The notes: generated by a model not told the origin, from the sequence alone. Shown: positions 1 to 9,411, counted from the stretch's first letter. The stretch is 64,000 bases of DNA from Parabacteroides gordonii MS-1 = DSM 23371 (GCF_000969825.1 NZ_KQ033919.1:2836509-2900508); one strand, 5' to 3'. Program-made: numbers and translations.

Positions 1-10
1 CATCTTAAAG

Positions 11-122
<112 letters not shown>

Positions 123-150
123 TTTTAGAGTCAAGAACTCAAAACAAATG

Positions 151-182
151 AAAGGGATCAATCGTAAGGTTGATCCCTTTTT
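151..182 (+). terminator. rRNA operon terminator
   Basis: An 11-bp perfect stem (AAAGGGATCAA pairing with TTGATCCCTTT) around an 8-nt loop is followed by a T run. It lies about 30 nt after the 5S gene, where the rRNA transcript should end. Its T tract overlaps the -33 region of the next promoter. Confidence 0.85.
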
Positions 183-208
183 GCATTTAGATAAATCGTT
201 TATCTTTG
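180..208 (+). promoter_or_regulatory. Bacteroidetes-type promoter for the esterase gene
   Basis: TTTG at 180-183 and TATCTTTG at 201-208 match the Bacteroidetes -33 (TTTG) and -7 (TAnnTTTG) boxes with a 17-bp spacer. The -7 box contains the TTG codon that could be mistaken for the start of the following frame, so translation must start later, at the ATG at 227. Confidence 0.7.
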
Positions 209-226
209 TCCAAAAATCAATGCTTT

Positions 227-1036
227 ATGATCAAGTCTTATATCTTATTTGTTTTCTTTTTTATCTCCGCTATTCTTTGTGCACAGGAGAGTATTAATTA
301 TGCTGTAGTAAAAGATATCCCTTACCGGACTACAGGTGACCCGTATGGTCTGGAACGTTGCAAGCTGGATGTCTATTATCCTGAAAACGGGAAGGACTTC
401 GGGACGGTTGTTTGGTTCCACGGTGGTGGTTTATCCGGTGGAAGTAAGTTTATTCCGGAAGAGTTAAAGAATAGTGGTTTGGCTGTCGTTGCAGTCAATT
501 ACCGCTTATTGCCTAAATGTACGATTAAAGATTGTATTGATGACGCGGCTGCTGCAGTGGCCTGGACATTTAAAACAATTGAAGAATATGGCGGTAGCTG
601 GCAGCGGATATTTGTATCCGGACATTCTGCGGGCGGTTATCTGACAAATATGATCGGGTTGGATAAGAAATGGCTGCAGGTTTACGGTATAGATGCAGAT
701 TCAATTGCAGCCCTTATACCTTTCAGTGGACATGCTATCAGCCATTTTGCCTATCGGGAATCGCTGGGAATGAAGGAAACGCAGCCTAGTATAGATGAAT
801 TTGCTCCGCTTTATTATGTCCGTCCTGATGCTCCTCCTTTAATAATCGTATCAGGTGACCGCGAAATGGAAATGTTGGGACGTTATGAAGAGAATGCTTA
901 TTTCTGGAGAATGATGAAGGTGGCCGGGCATAAAGAGACTTATATCTATGAATTGGATGGATACGATCATGGCTCAATGGCGGCACCGGCTTTTCACATA
1001 CTAAAGAACCATATCAGAAGAATTTTAGGGGAATAG
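227..1036 (+). CDS. Secreted alpha/beta-hydrolase (carboxylesterase-like)
   Basis: The 269-residue product has an N-terminal signal sequence ending near LCAQ and an alpha/beta-hydrolase fold of the BD-FAE/Aes esterase type. The oxyanion-hole motif HGGG begins at His65. The nucleophile elbow is GHSAGG with Ser134, the acid is probably Asp211 (VSGDRE), and the base is His248 (GYDHGS). It should hydrolyse ester bonds of small or sugar-linked acyl groups outside the cytoplasm; the substrate cannot be told. An upstream in-frame TTG at 206 lies inside the promoter -7 box, so I start at the ATG at 227. It is monocistronic between an rRNA terminator and a bidirectional hairpin. Confidence 0.85.
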   Translation: MIKSYILFVFFFISAILCAQESINYAVVKDIPYRTTGDPYGLERCKLDVYYPENGKDFGTVVWFHGGGLSGGSKFIPEELKNSGLAVVAVNYRLLPKCTIKDCIDDAAAAVAWTFKTIEEYGGSWQRIFVSGHSAGGYLTNMIGLDKKWLQVYGIDADSIAALIPFSGHAISHFAYRESLGMKETQPSIDEFAPLYYVRPDAPPLIIVSGDREMEMLGRYEENAYFWRMMKVAGHKETYIYELDGYDHGSMAAPAFHILKNHIRRILGE

Positions 1037-1041
1037 AAACA

Positions 1042-1065
1042 GATGGGGGACTTTTATCCCCCATC
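1042..1065. terminator. Bidirectional terminator between convergent genes
   Basis: A perfect 9-bp stem (GATGGGGGA with TCCCCCATC) with a 6-nt loop sits in the 36-bp gap between the convergent esterase and UPF0145 genes, and should serve both strands. Confidence 0.75.
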
Positions 1066-1072
1066 CGTAATT

Positions 1073-1393
1073 TTATTCATATCGAACTGCGGTACCGGCA
1101 GCTGTAACCATCAGCATGCTTCCGCTTCCTCCTACAGTTTCATAATCCAGATCGACTGCAATAACGGCATTGGCTCCCATTCGTGCAGCCTGCTGGCTCA
1201 TTTCCTGTAAAGCCGTTTCTTTTGCTTCGCGCAATACGCTTTCATATGAACCGGCCCGTCCACCTACTATATCGCGTATTCCGGCAAAGAAATCTTTGAA
1301 TACGTTTGCTCCTATAATTGTTTCACCGGAAACGATCCCGTAATATTGGGCGATCTTTTTCCCTTCAATATTGTTTGTTGTAGTCAGTAACAT
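1073..1393 (-). CDS. UPF0145 (YbjQ-like) protein
   Basis: The 106-residue protein matches the YbjQ/UPF0145 family along its full length: an N-terminal TTTNNIEG strand, the [16 protein letters not shown] segment, and the conserved helix and strand ending [14 protein letters not shown]. The family forms pentamers and is annotated as a possible heavy-metal-binding domain; its function is not established. It starts 11 nt after the GH92 stop on the same strand, so it is very likely co-transcribed with that mannosidase, an odd pairing with no obvious functional link. Confidence 0.85.
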   Translation of the reverse strand: MLLTTTNNIEGKKIAQYYGIVSGETIIGANVFKDFFAGIRDIVGGRAGSYESVLREAKETALQEMSQQAARMGANAVIAVDLDYETVGGSGSMLMVTAAGTAVRYE

Positions 1394-1404
1394 GATTTTA
1401 TTTT

Positions 1405-3663
1405 TTATGGATGCGTATTGGTCATTTCAAATACCAGCTTACCGCCTTTTACGATGTCGGCATGGGAGAAGAACGGGGTTTCGAGTGCCTTTCCATTCAA
1501 TGTAACTTCTTTGATATATTTGTTCTCCGGACTGTTGTTCTTCACCAGGATTTCAAATATGCCGCCTTTTACGTGAACCAGGGCACGATCTACCATCGGA
1601 CGTCCCAATGTATAAACCGGAATACCCGGAGCAACCTGATAGAATCCCAGGGCACTCATTACATACCAGGCAGACATCTGTCCGCAGTCTTCGTTTCCGA
1701 TGATACCGTCCGGCTTGTTCGTATAGAATTCGCGCATGATATAATCCAGGCGTTCTTGTCCTTTCCAGGGGGAATCAGTCCAGTTATACAGGTAAGCCAT
1801 GTGGTGGCTCGGCTCATTTCCGTGGGCATACTGACCGATCAGACCGGTGATGTCGCCGGAAGCATGTTCGCCGTCAACCTGCGAAGAGGTGGTGAATAAG
1901 GTATCCAGACGTGTTTCCAGCTCTTTCTTGCCACCGATCGTAGCGATGAAGTTATCCATATCATGCGGAGCAAAGAAACTCCATTGGAAGGCATTTCCTT
2001 CTGTATAATCGCTTCTCATGTGAGCTGAATAGCGTGGATTGAACGGAGTACGGAATGAACCGTCACCCATAACGGGACGCATCATTTTCGTTTCCGGGTC
2101 TAAATAACGTTTGTAATATTCTCCTTTGGCTGCGTAGGCTTTAGCCAGCGAATCTAATCCTGCTTTAGCGGCGATTTGTGAGATACACCAGTCTTCGTAA
2201 GCCATTTCCAGTCCCCATGATACGGATTCCGGAACAGAGTCGGCCGGAACGAAGCCGTATTTTTCTTTAAAGTACGGATGAAGGGTGATCAGATCCAGTT
2301 CGCGTGTCCCTTTAAATTTTTCAGCCAGGTCTTCGCGATATACGGAAGAACGGGCTCCAGCTTCAGCCCATGTTTTCAGATCACCGTCTGCCAGGTCTTT
2401 GGACACAAGGTCTGCCAGGACAGATACAGCCGGGTAACCGACCATACAGCCGGTGTAGCTTGAAGCCAGCGGCCACTTCGGAAGGATACCTCCTTCTTTA
2501 TATCCCTGTACCAAAACTTTTCCCCAATCGGCTGCCAGATCCGGATTGATGATCGTCATCAGCGGATGAAGGGCGCGGAAAGTATCCCATAAGGAGAATA
2601 CGGAATAGTTTACATAGCCGGGTTCCGCTTTATGTACTTTCTTGTCCATACCCAGATAGCGGCCGTCTACATCCTGATAGGCGAACGGTGCGATCATGGT
2701 GTGATAGAGTGCTGTATAGAAATTAACCATCACTGTTGGATCAGCGCTCTGAATTTCAATTGCGTTCAACGCATCATTCCATATTTCGGCGGATTTGATA
2801 CGGGTTGCTTCAAAATCCCATCCCGGGAGCTCTGCCATCAGGTTCTTTTCCGCTCCGTCGGTATCCACCATAGAAAGGGCCACCTTTACATACAGAGGTT
2901 CTGCCTTTTCCGGGAACTTATAATGGAATTTCAAGTCTTCAGCCGTATTGATGCGCAGGAATAAAGAGTCCTGACGCAGTTTGCCTCCGACATACTGGTA
3001 GATCGTTTCGATCGGCTCAGAGAAGGTAATACGATAGGATACGGCATGAAAATGAGCCCATCCCTGCGTACGTACCGTACCTTCCACTGTCGAATCGTTT
3101 ACGAACAGGTAGCTGTTATCAACCAGTTTATGTCCCCAGTTCGGCTGCAGGATATGCCCCAGGTCGAGCATGACGCGGCGGTCTTTGGGATTATCGTAAG
3201 TGTATTTATGAAAACCGACTTTATCGGTACTTGTCAGTTCTACGTTTACGCCGAAGTTATCCAGACGTACGGCATAATAACCCGGAGTCGCTTTCTCCGT
3301 GTCTTTGTTGAAAAGGCCGACCGGTTTGATCGAGTCGCCACCGGAGAAAGGAAGTAAAGCTACATCCCCCAGGTCACCGATACCGGTACCGGAAAGGTGT
3401 GTATGACTGAAGCCGTAGATTTCGCGATCATCATAATGATAACCGCTACTGGCATCCCAGCCCATGATATGTGTGTCGGGGCTGACTTGCACCATGGCGA
3501 AGGGACGGGTAGCGCCGGGGAAAGTATGTCCGTGGAATCCGGTTCCGATGAACGGATCGACATACTTGATTTCATCGCTTAATAAACCACTGTTGGGAGC
3601 CGGTTTACATCCGACCAGCAGGCAAAGAACAGCAGCCTGGAAGAATAAGATTGTCTTTTTCAC
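1405..3663 (-). CDS. GH92 alpha-mannosidase lipoprotein
   Basis: This 752-residue protein is a full-length glycoside hydrolase family 92 enzyme, a calcium-dependent exo-alpha-mannosidase. The N-terminus carries a lipoprotein signal (LLVGC), so it is membrane-anchored in the envelope. Family landmarks are the opening VDPFIGTG and [24 protein letters not shown] near residue 553, GNEPSHH near 609, and [11 protein letters not shown] near 660, which together build the active site and calcium site in known members. Linkage preference cannot be read from sequence. It lies 48 kb from the GH76/GH125 alpha-mannan pair and has no SusC/SusD beside it; it may act on host N-glycans or yeast mannan. Confidence 0.93.
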   Translation of the reverse strand: MKKTILFFQAAVLCLLVGCKPAPNSGLLSDEIKYVDPFIGTGFHGHTFPGATRPFAMVQVSPDTHIMGWDASSGYHYDDREIYGFSHTHLSGTGIGDLGDVALLPFSGGDSIKPVGLFNKDTEKATPGYYAVRLDNFGVNVELTSTDKVGFHKYTYDNPKDRRVMLDLGHILQPNWGHKLVDNSYLFVNDSTVEGTVRTQGWAHFHAVSYRITFSEPIETIYQYVGGKLRQDSLFLRINTAEDLKFHYKFPEKAEPLYVKVALSMVDTDGAEKNLMAELPGWDFEATRIKSAEIWNDALNAIEIQSADPTVMVNFYTALYHTMIAPFAYQDVDGRYLGMDKKVHKAEPGYVNYSVFSLWDTFRALHPLMTIINPDLAADWGKVLVQGYKEGGILPKWPLASSYTGCMVGYPAVSVLADLVSKDLADGDLKTWAEAGARSSVYREDLAEKFKGTRELDLITLHPYFKEKYGFVPADSVPESVSWGLEMAYEDWCISQIAAKAGLDSLAKAYAAKGEYYKRYLDPETKMMRPVMGDGSFRTPFNPRYSAHMRSDYTEGNAFQWSFFAPHDMDNFIATIGGKKELETRLDTLFTTSSQVDGEHASGDITGLIGQYAHGNEPSHHMAYLYNWTDSPWKGQERLDYIMREFYTNKPDGIIGNEDCGQMSAWYVMSALGFYQVAPGIPVYTLGRPMVDRALVHVKGGIFEILVKNNSPENKYIKEVTLNGKALETPFFSHADIVKGGKLVFEMTNTHP

Positions 3664-3720
3664 TGTTTATTTATTGATTTAGTTTAAATATGCGGATTTA
3701 CTGTTTTGTTAGAACTGCTA

Positions 3721-3728
3721 CAAATATA
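3721..3728 (-). promoter_or_regulatory. -7 box for the GH92 operon
   Basis: Read on the minus strand this is TATATTTG, matching TAnnTTTG, about 58 nt before the GH92 start codon. No clear TTTG lies at the ideal upstream distance. Confidence 0.5.
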
Positions 3729-3788
3729 ATGAAAAAGAACTATATAGCGGTCTTTTTCTACAATCTGATAAAAAAAGTAACCAAAAAC

Positions 3789-3818
3789 TGCAACCTTTTA
3801 TGGGGGGGACTCGTCTAA
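3789..3818 (+). promoter_or_regulatory. ECF-sigma type promoter
   Basis: TGCAACCTTTT (AACC at 3792-3795) and CGTCTAA (3812-3818) are separated by 16 bp. They match the general AAC (-35) and CGTC (-10) pattern of promoters read by ECF sigma factors, not the housekeeping TTTG/TAnnTTTG pair. The site lies 11 nt before the truncated sigma gene, the usual position for autoregulation. Confidence 0.55.
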
Positions 3819-3828
3819 TATAACAGAG

Positions 3829-4083
3829 ATGAGAACAGACGAATTCATAACAAGGATATTGCCTTTAAAAGATAACCTCTTGCGGGTTGCTTTCAGGATC
3901 ACCGGAAATGCAGAACGTTCCGAGCAAATCGTTCAGGACGTGATGCTGAAGGTGTGGGGAGAACGGGCTGCCTGGATTGTGATAGAAGATATCCCTTCCT
4001 ACTGCCTGATGGTTACACGCAACCTGGCTCTGGAGGCTATCAATTTGCAGAAGATGCGGACAGAGAGTTTCGCTGTCAGATAA
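3829..4083 (+). pseudogene. Truncated ECF sigma factor (region 2 only)
   Basis: The 84 codons encode a recognisable sigma-70 region 2: LRVAFRITGNAERSEQIVQD, then VMLKVW, and YCLMVTRNLALEAI, which is the promoter-melting and -10-binding part. Translation stops at 4081 right after region 2; the linker and region 4 helix-turn-helix (normally about 80 more residues) are absent. After the stop, the same frame reads NYIYS, which resembles the tail of related factors, so an internal deletion is likelier than a late stop. The upstream ECF-type promoter and the usual downstream partner gene are kept. It is probably inactive as a sigma factor, although a region-2-only product cannot be excluded. Confidence 0.7.
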
Positions 4084-4103
4084 AATTACATATACTCACA
4101 GGT

Positions 4104-4439
4104 ATGGACTACGACCGTATTAAAATATTGTTGGAGAAATATTGGGAATGTGCCACCACCATCGACGAGGAACGGGAGTTAAGACACTTTTTCTCGTCAG
4201 ACACTTTACCGCTGGAGTTGCGTCCTTACAAAGCGTGGTTCCTGACTCCTGAGGCGGAAATACTTCCACCGCTGGGAAAGGAATTCGATTTGAAAGTACT
4301 GCAACGGATTGCAAAGGAAAAGAGACAGCGACATCTTCGTCTTTTTTACTCTTTTTCAGCCTTGGTGACGTTTATCATTGTTCTCCTGTTTGTCCTGCTG
4401 CTGACTTCTTCTTTTATGATTGAAAATTGCTGTGTTTAA
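4104..4439 (+). CDS. Small single-pass membrane protein, partner of ECF sigma
   Basis: I start at the ATG at 4104 (MDYDRIKILLEKYWE), giving 111 residues; the open frame extends upstream only as a shadow of the sigma gene. The N-terminal half is a soluble acidic helical segment (LLEKYWECATTIDEERELRHFF, quoted in part: EKYWECATTIDEEREL), and residues about 85-106 form one hydrophobic helix. Proteins with this layout regularly follow ECF sigma genes in Bacteroides and relatives and are plausible membrane-bound regulators of them. Here the sigma gene upstream is truncated, so this gene may be an orphan. No enzymatic motif is visible. Confidence 0.65.
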   Translation: MDYDRIKILLEKYWECATTIDEERELRHFFSSDTLPLELRPYKAWFLTPEAEILPPLGKEFDLKVLQRIAKEKRQRHLRLFYSFSALVTFIIVLLFVLLLTSSFMIENCCV

Positions 4440-4500
4440 TATATTCGGGTTTCGTATATCGTCGGAAGTAGTAAAAATGTAGATCATATATGACACCGGT

Positions 4501-4535
4501 AGAGCCTTGCAGACTTGTACTGCAAGGCTCTTTCT
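4501..4535 (+). terminator. Terminator after the sigma-partner gene
   Basis: An 11-bp stem (AGAGCCTTGCA with TGCAAGGCTCT, loop of 9 nt) is followed by TTCTGTT. It closes the truncated-sigma transcript just before the LysO promoter. Confidence 0.75.
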
Positions 4536-4537
4536 GT

Positions 4538-4545
4538 TACCTTTG
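4538..4545 (+). promoter_or_regulatory. -7 box for the lysO pair
   Basis: TACCTTTG matches TAnnTTTG, 17 nt before the first LysO start codon. It supports starting translation at the ATG at 4562 rather than at the upstream in-frame codon at 4490, which lies before the terminator. Confidence 0.65.
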
Positions 4546-4561
4546 CCGAAAAATTATAATT

Positions 4562-4840
4562 ATGTTCACGGTAATCGGAATTATGTTTGGCGGTATAGCC
4601 ATAGGATACCTGTTGCGTAAAGTGGAGCTTTTGCAAAAGATAGGTAAGCCTATTTCCTATACGATTCTACTTCTGTTATTCCTGCTGGGTATTTCGGTAG
4701 GAGCTAATGAGGCTATTGTAAGTAACCTGACAACACTGGGAGGACAGGCTTTTCTGCTTGCCCTGGCCGGAACACTCGGAAGCGTATTGGCAGCCTGGGG
4801 GGTATATCACTTTTTCTTTAAGGAAAGGAGGAGAGAATGA
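4562..4840 (+). CDS. LysO-type exporter, N-terminal half (DUF340)
   Basis: This 92-residue membrane protein has three hydrophobic segments (FTVIGIMFGGIAIGYLL, ISYTILLLLFLLGISVGAN, FLLALAGTLGSVLAAWGVY). It corresponds to the N-terminal part of LysO/YbjE, the lysine exporter, which in Escherichia coli is one protein of about 300 residues. Its stop codon overlaps the next start in an ATGA (4837-4840), so the two halves are translationally coupled and presumably assemble into one transporter. The start is set by the promoter at 4538 and the Met at 4562. Confidence 0.8.
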   Translation: MFTVIGIMFGGIAIGYLLRKVELLQKIGKPISYTILLLLFLLGISVGANEAIVSNLTTLGGQAFLLALAGTLGSVLAAWGVYHFFFKERRRE

Positions 4841-5463
4841 AAGGAAGTCTGATCGTTGTCGCTTTCTTTGCGCTCGGATGTATCCTGGGGTGGAGCGGTT
4901 ATCTGCCGCAGGTAATCGTGGAGAATGATATCACGATGTATGTACTTTATCTGCTGATGTTCCAGGTCGGGTTAAGCATCGGGAGTGATAAGAAACTGAA
5001 AGATATATTGTGCAGTATCCGTCCGAAGTTGTTGCTGGTACCTTTGGCTACTATTATCGGGACGCTTACGGCATCGGCTCTGGTCAGTTTGCTGATCAGT
5101 AAATGGAGTGTTTTCGATTGCTTGGCAGTTGGGAGCGGGTTTGCTTATTATTCGTTGTCGTCTATCCTGATAACGGAATTGAAAGAGGCTTCATTGGGTG
5201 TTCAGATGGCAACAGAATTAGGAACAATCGCATTGATGGCTAATATTATCCGTGAAATATTCGCGTTGTTGGGTGCCCCGTTGTTTGTCAGGTATTTCGG
5301 TCGTCTGGCTCCGATCTGTGCCGGTGGTGCGACCACGATGGATACAACATTACCCATTATTACACGTTATTCAGGAAAGGATTTGGTATTCGTTTCTATC
5401 TTTCACGGAATACTGGTTGATTTTACGGTACCGTTCTTTGTTTCGTTTTTCTGTTCGATGTAA
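4837..5463 (+). CDS. lysO: LysO-type lysine exporter, C-terminal half
   Basis: The 208-residue product is the larger part of a LysO-family exporter, with about six predicted membrane helices. Family hallmarks are MFQVGLSIGSDKKLK, GSGFAYYSLSSILITEL, ATELGTIALMANIIRE, and CAGGATTMDTTLPIITRYSGKD (in part: GGATTMDTTLP). The family exports lysine or its analogues across the inner membrane. It overlaps the N-terminal half gene by 4 nt. No lysine riboswitch is visible upstream of the pair. Confidence 0.85.
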   Translation: MKGSLIVVAFFALGCILGWSGYLPQVIVENDITMYVLYLLMFQVGLSIGSDKKLKDILCSIRPKLLLVPLATIIGTLTASALVSLLISKWSVFDCLAVGSGFAYYSLSSILITELKEASLGVQMATELGTIALMANIIREIFALLGAPLFVRYFGRLAPICAGGATTMDTTLPIITRYSGKDLVFVSIFHGILVDFTVPFFVSFFCSM

Positions 5464-5501
5464 AATAGCATTGTTGATTAATAAGTAGAGTTGGAACTTT
5501 T

Positions 5502-6098
5502 ATGAAGCACGTACTGATCGCAATATTGCTGATAGTTTCATTGGGAGCTGCCGCCCAACCGGGACGAAGATTGGAGAAGTTGGGAACGAACGATACCATT
5601 CCGGCCGGGCAAGCAGCCTTCTACGGTCAATTTATTCAGCGTTTGAAGAAGTTCAAGAGTGGTGGTTATCCCCAGGATATCCGGCTGATCAATATTGAAA
5701 CGAATGAGGTATTTGTTTTCAGGGTAAAGTCGACCTTTAAGACTTCGAAAGAAAATCAATTTTGTTATCTGATCGAACCGGGTACGTATGTCATCCTGAA
5801 TTACTGGTGGACTGAAAGTAAATGGTATGGCGGCAAGTCTTATATGGAACCGATCTATAAAGGGGAAGACTCCATATTTGAAACGGAACGAAAGATAAAG
5901 AATAAGGAACAGCGTCCCGATGAATTAGTCTTTTTCAAATTTACTGTTGCTGAAAATACTTTGAACTATCTCGGAACCTGGCATTTCGAGGACTCCCCCG
6001 TATTCTTTACCAACGACAAGGAAGAAACCGATAAAGAAATGCAGGATAAATACAAAAAACTTGATTTTCCCGCTTCCCACATTGCTATACCAGATTAA
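5502..6098 (+). CDS. Exported protein of unknown function
   Basis: The 198-residue protein begins with a signal peptide (HVLIAILLIVSLGAAAQ, cleavage after AAAQ likely). The mature part is a lysine-rich, aromatic beta-type sequence with segments such as VFVFRVKSTFKTS, YLIEPGTYVILNYWW and ENTLNYLGTWHF, suggesting a small beta-sandwich in the periplasm or on the surface. I do not recognise the family. It starts 38 nt after the LysO gene on the same strand and may be read through from it; a weak TAGAGTTG lies in the gap. It ends at a bidirectional hairpin. Confidence 0.7.
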   Translation: MKHVLIAILLIVSLGAAAQPGRRLEKLGTNDTIPAGQAAFYGQFIQRLKKFKSGGYPQDIRLINIETNEVFVFRVKSTFKTSKENQFCYLIEPGTYVILNYWWTESKWYGGKSYMEPIYKGEDSIFETERKIKNKEQRPDELVFFKFTVAENTLNYLGTWHFEDSPVFFTNDKEETDKEMQDKYKKLDFPASHIAIPD

Positions 6099-6103
6099 AA
6101 AAA

Positions 6104-6133
6104 TAAGGAGAAGCTGTTTATCGCCTCTCCTTA
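6104..6133. terminator. Bidirectional terminator
   Basis: An 8-bp stem (TAAGGAGA with TCTCCTTA) with a 14-nt loop lies between the convergent genes ending at 6098 and 6151, with A and T runs on its two sides. Confidence 0.65.
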
Positions 6134-6150
6134 ATTCTATAATGTAATTC

Positions 6151-9100
6151 TTATTTATTTACCGTTTGCAACATCACTTTAACCGCTTCTTCCAACTGAT
6201 GGTCTTCACCTTTCAACTGAGATTCCGGTGTGTTGTAGATTTCGATATCCGGTTCCAGTTCCTGGTTCTCCAGATAGTTGCCTTTCATATCCTTTACACC
6301 GACCTGAGGGATACCGAACACCAATGACGGGTCAATCTGTGTTTCCCACCATACGGCAGTCATTGTTCCGGGAACCGGGGCACCGATCAATTTTCCGATA
6401 CCTAGTGTTTTATAAACCCAGGGGAAACCATGTGCATTGGAATAGTTATCTTCGCAAACCAACACACAGGAAGGTTTCAACCATTTGTTGTATGGATCGC
6501 TACCGATATACTGACCGCGCGGTTCGAAACGTTGGTATTCCTTACCACTTAAAAGTGTTGCCAGATCGTCATGCAACCAGCCACCACCGTTGTGACGGGT
6601 ATCTACAATTACCGCTTCTTTATTGCGGCAACGCCCCAGCAATTCGGAATAGACTTCGCGGAAGCTTTCGCTGTTCATTCCTCTGACATGTACATAGCCG
6701 ATCTTACCTCCCGACAAATCATCTACCTTCTTACGGCAGTTCTCTACCCAGCGTTTGTATAGCAGGTTGGATTGTTCGCCATAAGAGATCGGTTTGACCT
6801 GTTCTTCAAAACGTTTGCCTGTAATAGGGTTGTAAACGGACAGCAGAACTTTTTTGCCGGCCTTACCTCCCAGTAACGGATAATAATCCACCCCTTTTTT
6901 GATTGGTGTATCATTAATCTTTTCGATGATACATCCTTCTTTTATCTGTGTATCCGCCTTTGTCAACGGGCCTTTGGCGATGATCTCTTCAATCTTTAAT
7001 CCGTCGCCATCATACTTATTATCATAGAAGGCACCCAGGCAGGCAGTAGCCGGAGTAGAGGAAGACGGACGGTAGCGGGCTCCGGTATGTGAGCCATTCA
7101 GTTCTCCTAACATCTCAGACAACATTTCCTGGAAATCGTAATTGTTGTTGATATGCGGCAGGAAACGGTTGTAAGCTGTCTTATATCCTTTCCAATCGAT
7201 ACCGTGGATAGTCGGATCGTAGAATTTATCTTCTACCTGACGCCAGGTATGGTTGAAGATGTATTCACGTTCTTTAGCCGGGCGATAAGAGAACTCGGCT
7301 TTAAAGTCGATATCTTTCGTTTTGCTGTCTTTAATCTCGACCTTTTTCAGTTTACCACCGGAAACGAGGAATAAATTTTCACCTTTCTTATCGGCAAACA
7401 TACTTCCTCCGCCAACACCTTTTATTAATAGCTTCGTGCTGTTTTCCTTGAAGTTGCGTTCCCATAAGTCGTAGCCTTTTTCGAAAGCAGCACAATAGTA
7501 TAACTTATCTCCTTTCGGTGTCAGTACGGCATCACCCAGGTTGGAAGAATTGATGGTCAGACGGATGATACGGTCTTTACGGTTTTCGAGATCGAACTTC
7601 AGCGGATCGACCGGTTTGTCTTTCTCTTTTTCATCATCTTTAGTATCTTCTTTCTTTTTGTCTGCTTTTTTGTCTTTCGATTTATCCTTATCGTCTTTTT
7701 TCTCGTCCTTTTCTTCATCTTCTGTCAAGGCAAGTTCTTCTTTGCTCAGACGGAATTTATCATAGGCTTCACCGTCGAAAAACATAATGTAGGTATCAGC
7801 CTGTGAACCCCAGCTACCATGACTGCGATAGCCTGCACGGTCGGACGACCAGATCATTGCTTTTCCGTCCAGCACCCATTTCGGGTTACCATCCGAGTAA
7901 CCACTTTCCGTCAGGTTTGTTACTTCACCACTTCCATCGGCTTTTACAAGGGCGATGTCTTTGTTATTCCATCCGCCGATCGCAATATATTCGACCAGGA
8001 ACCATTTGCTGTCGGGCGACCATTTATAATCCTGGTCTCCATCACTATAGGAGTAGTTGAATTTACCGTCCAATACTGTACGGACTTGTTTGCTTTTCAG
8101 GTTGATTACACGTAAAGTGGTACGGTCTTCCAGGAAAGCAACTTCTTTTCCGTCGGGTGAGTAGGAAGGTTGGAAAGATGTTTTATCAGTCACAACCAAT
8201 GGCTCTTCTTTGATCTCCTGTGCATAGGTAAAGTACTTATCGTCTTTACGTACCAGGCTGCTTTGGTAGATACCCCATGTTTCGCCTCGTTCGGCAGAAT
8301 AAACCAATGAACGTCCGTCGGGACTGAAGTCGATATTGCGTTCCTGCTGCGGAGTATCTGTTATCTGACGGGTTGTTTCATATTCGACAGATGTAACATA
8401 TACATCCCCTCTGACAATGAAAGCAACTTCTTTCCCGCCCGGTGCTACGGCGATATCGGTTGCACCGCTCGACATCAGGCGATGGATCAAATCATTCTCT
8501 GTTTGGTCGGAAACGATCAGTATATTTACCTTAGCCGGTTGACTACCTTCTTTTACCGTATATATTTCACCATCATAGCTGTAACAAAGTTTACCGTTAT
8601 TATCGGAAGTCAGAAAACGGACAGGATGCGTTGTATGCTGTGTGATTTGTTTGTCACTCTTTCCGGTCAGATCATTCTTAAAGATATTGAAGCTGCCTTT
8701 TTCTTCCGTCAGATAATAAAAAGCATTCCCATCGGCAGTCCATACCGGGTTACGGTCTTCGCCACGGAAGGTTGTTATCTTTTTAAATGTACGGTCTTTA
8801 TCGAGCGAGCACAACCAGATATCGCGTGTGATGGAAGACTGGTGATGCTTACGCCACGGATCTTCATAACCTTTGATATCATTATATAAAATTTTGTCGC
8901 CATTCTTGTTCACCGATAGGTTTTGCATGGCCAGCGAAGAGAATAATACCGGACGTCCACCTTCTGTACTAACCTGATAGATCTGTGAGAATGTACCGGA
9001 AGGGAACTGGCTATCCTTTGCATCCTGTTGTATGGAAGCCGAGTAAAGGATCTCATTATTATTACTGAATGTTTCCGGATATTCGTTTGCCGAATGAGTT

Positions 9101-9411
9101 GTTAGTTGTTTAGGTACTCCCCCGTCTTTATCCATAATAAAGACATCGAAATTTCCGTTACGATCGGAAGCAAATGCGATCCGGCTGCCGTCTGGCGACC
9201 ATACAGGGCGTGTATCATGAGCCGAATGTGTTGTTAACTGGGTGGCTTTACCACCGGATACCGGAACGGTATAAATATCTCCTTTATACGTAAACGCAAT
9301 GGTTTCACCATTTGGATATATGGCAGGATAACGCATCCATAACGGATCATTCTCTGCAAATACGGAGCCTGCAAACAAAAGCGCCGATGTTAAGACTAGT
9401 AATTTTTTCAT
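6151..9411 (-). CDS. Tricorn-like S41 protease (paralogue 1)
   Basis: The 1086-residue exported protein follows the tricorn plan. A signal peptide (LVLTSALLFAGSVFA) leads into WD40/PD40 beta-propeller repeats with SPDG and SPDS signatures to about residue 540. A very charged Lys/Glu/Asp linker spans about 557-604, then come a second repeat block, a tricorn C1/PDZ part (HGIDWKGYKTAYNRFLP, GELNGSHTG) and an S41 domain. The nucleophile is probably Ser991 (NYSNAHG); VDTRHNGGG is the usual substrate-cleft strand. Tricorn-type enzymes degrade oligopeptides; the propellers gate access. The signal peptide places it in the periplasm. It has a close paralogue at 11.6 kb. Confidence 0.88.
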   Translation of the reverse strand: MKKLLVLTSALLFAGSVFAENDPLWMRYPAIYPNGETIAFTYKGDIYTVPVSGGKATQLTTHSAHDTRPVWSPDGSRIAFASDRNGNFDVFIMDKDGGVPKQLTTHSANEYPETFSNNNEILYSASIQQDAKDSQFPSGTFSQIYQVSTEGGRPVLFSSLAMQNLSVNKNGDKILYNDIKGYEDPWRKHHQSSITRDIWLCSLDKDRTFKKITTFRGEDRNPVWTADGNAFYYLTEEKGSFNIFKNDLTGKSDKQITQHTTHPVRFLTSDNNGKLCYSYDGEIYTVKEGSQPAKVNILIVSDQTENDLIHRLMSSGATDIAVAPGGKEVAFIVRGDVYVTSVEYETTRQITDTPQQERNIDFSPDGRSLVYSAERGETWGIYQSSLVRKDDKYFTYAQEIKEEPLVVTDKTSFQPSYSPDGKEVAFLEDRTTLRVINLKSKQVRTVLDGKFNYSYSDGDQDYKWSPDSKWFLVEYIAIGGWNNKDIALVKADGSGEVTNLTESGYSDGNPKWVLDGKAMIWSSDRAGYRSHGSWGSQADTYIMFFDGEAYDKFRLSKEELALTEDEEKDEKKDDKDKSKDKKADKKKEDTKDDEKEKDKPVDPLKFDLENRKDRIIRLTINSSNLGDAVLTPKGDKLYYCAAFEKGYDLWERNFKENSTKLLIKGVGGGSMFADKKGENLFLVSGGKLKKVEIKDSKTKDIDFKAEFSYRPAKEREYIFNHTWRQVEDKFYDPTIHGIDWKGYKTAYNRFLPHINNNYDFQEMLSEMLGELNGSHTGARYRPSSSTPATACLGAFYDNKYDGDGLKIEEIIAKGPLTKADTQIKEGCIIEKINDTPIKKGVDYYPLLGGKAGKKVLLSVYNPITGKRFEEQVKPISYGEQSNLLYKRWVENCRKKVDDLSGGKIGYVHVRGMNSESFREVYSELLGRCRNKEAVIVDTRHNGGGWLHDDLATLLSGKEYQRFEPRGQYIGSDPYNKWLKPSCVLVCEDNYSNAHGFPWVYKTLGIGKLIGAPVPGTMTAVWWETQIDPSLVFGIPQVGVKDMKGNYLENQELEPDIEIYNTPESQLKGEDHQLEEAVKVMLQTVNK

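Noticed and set aside
206-226. Upstream TTG start for the secreted esterase
   Set aside because: The TTG is part of the promoter -7 box TATCTTTG, so it cannot be in the mRNA. The ATG at 227 gives a proper signal peptide.
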